Below, in pieces: positions 56,791 through 64,000 of a stretch of 64,000 nucleotides of DNA. A model generated the notes under the pieces. That model was not told where the DNA came from. It did no database searches and saw nothing but the letters and a program-made list of their open reading frames with translations. Position 1 is the stretch's first letter; every line of letters starts with the position of its first letter. Source of the stretch: Serripes groenlandicus (taxonomy: Eukaryota > Mollusca > Bivalvia > Cardiida > Cardiidae); assembly GCA_031761405.1 (NCBI GenBank), contig JASEVX010000011.1:39356887-39420886 (forward strand), read 5' to 3'. Position numbers and translations under genes: made by a program.

Positions 56791-57603
56791 TTCTATTACT
56801 TCATTTCACTTTGTCATTTGATCCTATTCAATAACTGCGGTCATCAAGGTTGTATACATAATGTATAAGTGACAGTATAGTCATTATGATGACAGTGGTC
56901 ACTCAGCGGTAGAAGTAGAAGTATGGCTGAAAAGCAAGGTGGACCGAATCTAGTCATACTCTCAAAATGTCGGTCACAACTATGGCTGTCTTCTGTGTCG
57001 AAACGGTCATGTACTATTTCAATTATTTTCCTATACGGATCTAGAGATAATTATGTAACCTAAAGGTACGGTGGTTTCATTCTAGCGCATTTAATGTTTT
57101 AAGTTCAATACCGTAGATAAAGTCTTAACGCCACCGAAACGGCGCACTCAGTGATACGCCTCGAAGTGATCTAAATGGACTACAATCAAATATGTTTTAA
57201 TCAGCCACACAGGGGAGACTAAAATGTGGCTTCTTAATACAAGTCAAAAGAAGAAAATGTTGTTTTGGTTAATCTTTCAGTAGCTACGAAATACAAGTTG
57301 GCTGATAAACAGACGTGACCACTAACAACAGTTTGGCTATGGGCTTTTTCGCAAATTAGTCATAGAATGTTTCAAGGAATTTCTTTAAAGCATTATTGTG
57401 TGTATCCATATGCAGCCCTAGACGTGTGTCATCACATTTATTTGCTTTCTTACGCATGTGTTTACATCTGCTGTAACTACGCGTTTTTGCTTTCAAAAGT
57501 GGCTCTTTTTATTGAGATTTTATTTCGCTTATATCACGGCGGCAATTCACTTTTTCATGATCCTAGTTACACAAATCAGTACTAGACTAAGAAATGTGTC
57601 CTT
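56791..57603. other. unassigned DNA
   Basis: No supported gene. A 72-aa and a 103-aa frame at 57367-57769 overlap the tRNA-like scrap and show no domain. Confidence 0.4.
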
Positions 57604-57690
57604 CACAGTGTCACTCTGTGGCGAATGGGGGATTGAAACCGGGACGCCAAGTTCCAAATCCCCGATGCTAACCACTCGGCAACAGGGAAT
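57604..57690 (-). other. tRNA-like SINE head or pseudo-tRNA
   Basis: On the minus strand 'gttgccgagtggttagcatc' (A-box-like) and 'ggtttcaatcccccat' (B-box-like) occur with tRNA-like spacing. The anticodon arm does not fold, so it is not a working gene. Confidence 0.45.
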
Positions 57691-60077
57691 TGTTAACCCT
57701 AACCCACATACAACAAAGCTGCAGCAGTCGACCTTGAATCTAGGCAAAAACACTGACAATCCATATTAATGAAGGTTAAATTACTGAAAGATATTGATAA
57801 CGTGGCTAAAGGAGCAATTTCTCATTTCATAAGTCGTATACTGCAGTGGCGTCAGAAAGCATCTATACTGTATGTGGGAAAAGGAATATCAGTGAATAAT
57901 CATTTGACATTTTAGTGCAATACTTGAATAATTCACAACTTCCAACTGATATCGTGTAGCGTTCTTATTAATAAAACAATAACCTGCTACCTTACTAATT
58001 AAATCATCACAATATAATAATTGGTTTTATGTTACAGTGATCACCCATGCTGTCACACCCTAACGAATGAGAAAAATAACCCTCTCACTTCTGCAGACGA
58101 ATTTGAAACCGTGGGGAAGGGAAAATTGTTAACAACTACCTACTAATGTTTACCCTCAAATGTTCACTTTGAATCTCTCACGAGAAACGTTCAAGGCAGA
58201 GAGTTCAAGCAATGTCATAGCAATCATATCAGTGGTCAAATGGACATAGTGTTCAACCAATACTCGTATCCTCGAACAAGTATATGTTTTGTGAATGAAA
58301 AGGGATGCCGTTTCGCCAAACACAAGAGAAATAAGGCTAGAATCCTGTTTTGCGTTAGATAGCGTCAATAGAGAGAGATTTCTATTCATTCCCATGATTG
58401 ATGATTTCAGCTGAAATAAATGCGTAACAGGAAAATGGTCTTAATTAGCAAATACATGACGAATAAATAATCTAGATTGTCAATTAAGTTAATGGTCGGT
58501 GAAATAACGCACGATGAATATTCAAGATGGCTAAGAATTTATCTATAGCTTATTAATGTAGAAATATAATTAGTTGTGCAGAATTAAAGGGATAAAATCC
58601 ATCATAGACATCTTTAGTATACTCAATAAGATAGGCGGGCCCTATGTTGTCTGACGTGGGTCAAATGTTTTCAATTGCCTGCATTTGGAATAACGAGCTT
58701 TATAACATATTTAACACGCTAGAGATCTGATCAGGTTTTCTCTCACATGATCCCCAGGCTGCCACACGGTTAATGCACTCCAGCTCCGTCAGTCGATAAA
58801 GGGTCTTGTTACACATGGGTACAGAGACGACCCCGGTGAGTGTCGCACGCATTACCAGTCTTCACTGTCGACATTCATGTATATGTTATACAATGGTTTA
58901 TAGCGCTACTGACGAGAGCATTACACCATGGCCTCCCTGTATAACTGCCTATACGTCTATCTGTACGTGATAGCTTACGGAGGTGCAACAAGACCCCTAT
59001 ACAACACAAAAGGCCTAGTTGTATTACATTTGTCAATTAGTTGTTAGCGTGCATGGTTCATTTATTTTTATTTTAACGTTGCCTCTATTAGAGATTAGTT
59101 GTGATACGGCAATTTATCAAATGTTTCATTGGCAAAATAATGTTTTAAGTTATTTATTCAAATGCAAATCAATAGAGCACGTACTGCGAAAATCGAAATT
59201 AGTAGATATTGACATACACGTAACAGTTACGATCAACTTATCAACGTGTATAAACAGTTGTGGTTATAATCGTTCACGGAAGACGTCCATGACAATGACA
59301 ATGCCGATACTGATATTCCGTAATGTAGGCCTCCGGTCCATTATACACATTTTGCATAATAGAAAATTCGTTTAAATGACAGATAAATTAATTCAAACAT
59401 ACAGAGATGTAATGTGAGTATACATATATAGATACATTATTTAACCTGTTACCTTTTTGTCTAAAATACTTTTATGATTTTAAAAGCCTCCACTAAATAT
59501 TTTACCAGCGAATTAACATGTGTGTTACTGCATACACTCATACTGTTGTAAAACAATCTTATAGTCGGATGTGCATGTTTCAATTTGTCTTGAAAGTAAA
59601 TGTATTCGAAGAAGAAACTAAAATGAAGTGAAATTCATCTTCAACAATGTAACAATTTCTTTTCAGACAAAATTCACAGAATCACAAGTTGTAATCTATA
59701 GATTGATATACATTTCTCTGCATTTAAACAATCACCAAGAACATCTAAACATTGAAAATATACGACGATTACAATATACCATATCAAATGACAAATATTT
59801 TTCTTCGTTCAAAAGTCATTTAAAGTGCATGTACGACTAAGCGTCAAACAGGGAAGATCCTGATTGGACTATGAGGGCTGATCTATATCTTCCCCGGATG
59901 TCAGTGTTCGTATTACCATAATAAAGTTTTTTTTTTTTTAACATGTAGCTTATGCAGATGTATAGATGAAGGTGTATGTTCTGTGTGTTAGATCGAAAAG
60001 CAGTGCCTTACTGGTTCCACATTATTGCATTGTCAGTATATGTGATATATGTTATAATGTAATTACTGTGTATAGTG
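57691..60077. other. unassigned DNA
   Basis: No ORF with recognisable content. The ~118-aa frame at 59019 is not supported. 58740-58990 is GC-richer than its surroundings but shows no clear exon. Confidence 0.4.
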
Positions 60078-60116
60078 TATGTGTATGGAAGGGTATTAAC
60101 GCATAAATTGCATCTT

Positions 60117-60610
60117 TCCTTCTTACATTACAACTTGCATTCGTACATTTACATCTTGCATTCGTACATTCACATCTTGCTTTGTGACATTCACATCTTG
60201 CTTTGTGACATTCACATCTTGCTTTGTGACATTCACATCTTGCTTTGTGACTTGCACATCATGCTTTGTACATCTTGCGTTGTGACATGCACATCTTGCT
60301 TTGTACATCTTGCTTTGTGACTTGCACATCATGCTTTGTACAGCTTGCGTTGTGACATGCACATCTTGCTTTGTACATCTTGCGTTGTGACATGCACATC
60401 TTGCTTTGTGACTTGCACATCATGCTTTGTACATCTTGCGTTGTGACATGCACATCTTGCTTTGTACATCGTGCTTTGTGACGTGCACATCATGCTTTGT
60501 ACATCTTGCGTTGTGACATGCACATCTTGCTTTGTGACTTGCACATCATGCTGTGTACATCTTGCGTTGTGACATGCACATCTTGCTTCCGTACATTTAA
60601 ATTTTGCGTT
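60117..60610 (+). repeat. left arm: 15-21-bp repeat array
   Basis: Units such as 'acattcacatcttgctttgtg' (21 bp, tandem at about 60165-60250) grade into alternating 'acatcttgcgttgtg' and 'acatgcacatcttgctttgt'. ORFs on both strands here (for example the 94-aa minus frame) are repeat read-through rich in Cys/His/Lys by accident of the unit. Confidence 0.92.
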
Positions 60611-60845
60611 CATACATTCAATATTACATTCGGTTATCTGACATTAGGATCGTCCTTGAACATTTTGCTTGATGGCATGATGCATTTTTTTATTTAATGT
60701 TTTAACCTTATTTCAAATTCTTCGCTAGATCGGCGATTCATCGTCTAACTGTAAACAAATAATAGAACATGTCACAGACCAGACCGCGACCAACACGGTT
60801 TTTGACAGCAGAAGGCGCATGTTCGGAAACAAAATAAATTTAACT

Positions 60846-61562
60846 GTCGACCTACGACCTATGCGCCAGGTCAACACTTTCTGAAAATAAATGTGACTGT
60901 CGACCTACGACCTACGCGCCAGGTCAACACTATCTTAATGTAAGTTTGACTGTCGACCTACGACCTACGAGCCAGGTCGACACTTTTTGAAAATAAATGT
61001 GATTGTCGACCTACGACCTACGAGCCAGGTCGACACTTTCTGAAAATAAACGTGAGTGTCGACCTACGACCTACGAGCCAGGTCGACACTTTCTGAAAAT
61101 AAATGTGAGTGTCGACCTACGACCTACGAGCCAGGTCGACACTTTCTGAAAATAAACGTGAGTGTCGACCTACGACCTACGAGCCAGGTCGACACTTTCT
61201 GAAAATAAATGTGAGTGTCGACCTACGACCTACGAGCCAGGTCGACACTTTCTGAAAATAAACGTGAGTGTCGACCTACGACCTACGAGCCAGGTCGACA
61301 TTTTCTGAAAATAAATTTGAGTGTCAACCTACGACCTACGAGCCAGGTCGACACTTTCTGAAAATAAATATGAGTGTCGACCTACGACCTACGAGCCAGG
61401 TCGACACTTTCTGAAAATAAATGTGACTTTCGACCTACGACCTACGAGCCAGGTCGACACTTTCTGAAAATAAATGTGACTTTCGACCTACGACCTACGA
61501 GCCAGGTCAACACTTTCTGAAAATAAATTTGAGTGTCAACCTACGAGCTACGACCTACGTGC
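60846..61562 (+). repeat. satellite core: 14 units of exactly 53 bp
   Basis: 'gtcgacctacgacctac' (or a one-base variant) starts at 60846, 60899, 60952, 61005 and 61058, then every 53 bp to 61535, with no indels. Each unit contains GTCGACCT and AGGTCGAC, able to form an 8-bp stem with a 14-nt loop. 'actttctgaaaataaa' makes up the rest. The central units are nearly identical and the outer units diverge. Confidence 0.95.
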
Positions 61563-61914
61563 TAACTTCACACACCTTATCTTCAAAGTATATTTGAGAG
61601 TCATTTACGGAAATTGCCGACAACACACATGTAGCGCCACCTGTTAGCATAATTTGGTTGTCGCGTCATTATTACACCAGGTGTCGCATCGTATTATGCC
61701 TTCTGTATTATGCTGTTTACATTCGGCTTTCTACATTCGGCTATTCGTCATTGTTACTGCTATGCACACTGACATTTGTCATTCGTAAAGAGGAAGTTGT
61801 TATTGAAATTAGAATATAAACATGAATTCATCTCACCAAATTAATATTAATTGATGGTGTTAAATAACGAGAATAACAGACAATATGTATTGCAATATGT
61901 GCATATCACATAGC

Positions 61915-62340
61915 AAGACATAAGGCAAGATGTGCATGTCACAAAGCAAGATGTACAAAGCAAGATGTGCATGTCACAAAGCAAGATGTACAAAGCAAGA
62001 TGTGCATGTCACAACGCAAGATGTACAAAGCATGATGTGCAAGTCACACAGCAAGATGTGAATGTCACAAAGCAAGATGTGCATGTCACAACGCAAGATG
62101 TACAAAGCAAGATGTGCATGTCACAACGCAAGATGTACAAAGCAAGATGTGCATGTCACAACGCAAGATGTACAAAGCAAGATGTGCATGTCACAACGCA
62201 AGATGTACAAAGCAAGATGTGAATGTACGAATGCAAGATGTAAATGTACGAATGCAAGATGTAAATGTACGAATGCAAGATGTAAATGTACGAATGCAAG
62301 TTGTAATGTACGAATGCAAGATGCAATTTATGCGTTAATA
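61915..62340 (-). repeat. right arm: inverted 15-21-bp repeat array
   Basis: Complement of the left arm: 'gcaagatgtgcatgtcacaa' units, then 'gcaagatgtaaatgtacgaat' units towards the outer end. Its unit order near the tip mirrors the left arm but with different copy numbers. Confidence 0.92.
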
Positions 62341-62356
62341 CCCTTCCATATATGTG

Positions 62357-63206
62357 CTCTAAGGTAGTTTAAGATATAGATATATATGTCTCTTTCATTT
62401 CATTACTTGTCGTACTACCATGTTTTTTGTTTGTTTGCGAAACTTGTATGTAGGCCGGTGGCCTTTAAGTACTGTAAATAAACTGTATTTATTAATTATG
62501 TTTAATGGCGTTTGCAAACATATTTCGATTATATCACAGCAACATATTATGTACCCCTTATTCATGAGCAACTAACCAGCCCTAGTATAGTAATTGTGCC
62601 CTTGACGAAGGACATGCCACCACAAAATTGTTTTAAGTTTCAATATATACAAAGGGGCACATGCGCAACCAACCATCACATTATATCGTCCTGTCTACCA
62701 ATACCAATACGATCATCTTTGAATCGAAATTAAACATCGGCCGTCGCTCGCAACTTTCACTTAAGATGTTATAAGGGTATTAAATATGATACAAACTACG
62801 TCTATGCACGGAAACTCCTTGTGATATTACATCTGATAAATGAATGCTCAATATATGCTGTTTTCAAAGGTCTAATACAGATTCGGGACATACGTTCGTG
62901 CAGACATATCAGTAAATCAAATTAACGATGACTGCAATCCGGAACACATGTGAAGGTTGCTTTGTGTGTATCGTAAATATTTTATGACAGTGATGAGTTT
63001 TCTATATACAATTACGACGGCATTACATGAGCCATGTCAGGTCAAAAACATCTTCATCTGGTACCCTGTAAAGGTACATGTACACATGCGAAAACCAGTA
63101 TTTGCAAATGTCTGACCCTGGTGTGTCATTGATTTGAATAACTAAACGAAGGTCAGAAATTTAATTATGTCTGTAATTAATCGGGCGCGCGTGAACGCAG
63201 ACTTAC
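62357..63206. other. no gene seen
   Basis: AT-rich. A short low-complexity 'atatatgtgctc' region adjoins the foldback element. Confidence 0.45.
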
Positions 63207-63234
63207 CTGAGTTGGTAATGTTCGCAGAACCCAT
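63207..63234 (-). CDS. possible first coding exon of a host gene (minus strand)
   Basis: On the minus strand 'aaaATGGG' starts a 28-bp open frame (MGSANITNS) ending at a perfect donor, CAG|GTAAGT. The upstream region (63235-63300) is GC-balanced and could be 5' UTR. NIT would be an N-glycosylation sequon if this were an extracellular start. No second exon is evident within the window, so this is only a candidate. Confidence 0.2.
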
Positions 63235-63689
63235 TTTGCCAGTCGCGGCTTATTATACAAGTTCGAGGTTGTTACTGAAGACTGGCACTTTCTTTTGACC
63301 CCATTTGAATCGATAGAAAATCATAAAACTAATCCATGAGCTAGCCCTGTCATCAATAGACATTAAAAAAAAATGTTTCGCGCGGACAATGGGTGTTTCA
63401 GTAATTATAACATCTGACGAGATGGGGTTCGGTCTACCGATAAAGTTCAGTTTCTATTAAACGAAGCTCTGTTAAAATCAGGTCACGGTTGATCCGATTG
63501 ATATATATATTTGTTACATCCGAAGTTTTTTCTAAATATATAACATCTTAGCAAAATAACGGAAATACTGAGCTCTCTGTTTTTATTGTAACTGATCTAT
63601 TTCTGCTGTACCTAATGTATTTGTATTGGATACCAACGAGATCACGGACGACTGTTTTAAGGACACATGCATCACTTATTTGTAATGGA

Positions 63690-63790
63690 ATAAGCCGTTC
63701 CACGAGAAAACCAACATTGTGGAATCTGCGTAAAGAATCGACCCTGATCAGCCAAAGCATGCCGCGCTGGCAAATCCAGGCAAACAATTT
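63690..63790 (+). repeat. interspersed repeat fragment
   Basis: 'gccgttccacgagaaaacca' and 'ctgatcagccaaagcatg' resemble a common bivalve MITE whose copies turn up with both arms. Only one arm is visible here. From 63791 to 64000 I see nothing. Confidence 0.35.
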
Positions 63791-64000
63791 TGGCCTCCTG
63801 TGGATTTTCTGTTTCAGGAGTCATTACTCTATATCTCTATCCCCCTGAGACGAAATGTGTCGGCCCGTGTTAGGTTTCGCGGACGGCGTCCAGACTCGTT
63901 CGTGGAATGGCTCAAATATTTTAAATAACCATTTTCAGAGAAAAACATGTGAAAACGGAAAGTAATCATAATCAGTAAATCTATTATATTTTCACATTAA

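Larger units (their letters stand above)
60084..62350. mobile_element. foldback-like element with repeat arms and satellite core
   Basis: The outermost 33 bp (starting TATGGAAGGGTATTAACG) are perfect inverted repeats at both ends. They are flanked by the direct repeat TATGTG (60078-60083 and 62351-62356). Inward, each arm is an array of 15-21-bp units around 'acatcttgc' + 'tttgtgac/attcgtac', present as its complement on the other side. Between the arms lies a 53-bp satellite. The total is 2,267 bp. It has no gene. Confidence 0.85.

Noticed and set aside
60117..60610. Regular short repeats reminiscent of a CRISPR array
   Set aside because: There are no unique spacers between constant repeats. 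The units are contiguous and degenerate, and the context is eukaryotic.
60123..62367. Long Cys/His/Lys-rich ORFs across the foldback arms on both strands
   Set aside because: They are translations of 15-21-bp tandem units. They appear in several frames and on both strands, with no start context or flanking coding.
63195..63212. U1 snRNA 5' end (acttacctg)
   Set aside because: Only nine bases match. No U1 stem-loops or Sm site follow, and a minus-strand splice donor explains the bases.

Overview
The window looks like intergenic or intronic DNA from a bivalve mollusc. It is AT-rich, has no uninterrupted host gene, and consists largely of mobile-element remains. The bivalve call is an inference from repeat families I recognise. 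These are GC-rich monomers with a 'gccatataaggcaaaatag' core and a 'cccctggcggccatg' box, mini-satellite elements with cggacagacagacagg-type microsatellite ends, and tRNA-headed SINEs whose tails resemble 'gttgaaaacggcgttaaactcc'. I could not run any database search.

Layout. 1-10.8 kb: unassigned AT-rich DNA, a ~157-bp tandem array (4.3-5.4 kb), a decayed C2H2 zinc-finger gene (5.7-7.2 kb) and a THAP-like exon scrap (10.1 kb). 10.8-16.3 kb: a decayed PIF/Harbinger transposon with 5' and catalytic exons separated by a tandem array and a SINE, followed by a partial second copy. 17-18.5 kb: a gutted hAT transposase with an internal inverted duplication and a 290-bp tandem duplication. 22.14-29.23 kb: the best-preserved unit, a 7,088-bp PIF/Harbinger transposon. 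It has a TAA target duplication, 39-bp terminal inverted repeats, an intact 424-aa DDE transposase on the minus strand and a three-exon MADF-like gene on the plus strand. The two genes converge. A 5'-truncated LINE sits in intron 1 with its own target duplication. 29.4-33.4 kb: another Harbinger remnant on the minus strand, an internally deleted hAT element (1,089 bp, 8-bp target duplication) and a third Harbinger scrap. 33.7-42.4 kb: long tandem-repeat elements and shuffled segmental duplications, one copy holding a 202-aa coiled-coil gag-like ORF and one a TTA-flanked MITE whose empty site survives in the paralogous copy. 44-46.5 kb: two mini-satellite elements. 49-57 kb: 5S-rRNA-like scraps, a long-hairpin MITE, a pogo/Jerky-like pseudogene and more array elements. 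60.08-62.35 kb: a foldback-like element whose inverted arms are tandem repeats and whose centre is a 14-unit, 53-bp satellite. I think this is the most likely undescribed entity here.

How the genes work together. The only set that could act as a system is the Harbinger pair at 22-29 kb. In this superfamily a DDE nuclease works with a separate DNA-binding MADF/Myb-like partner. The partner gene carries one apparent single-base deletion, so this copy may be non-autonomous now, or the deletion may be an assembly error. Everything else is remnants, non-autonomous derivatives or repeats.
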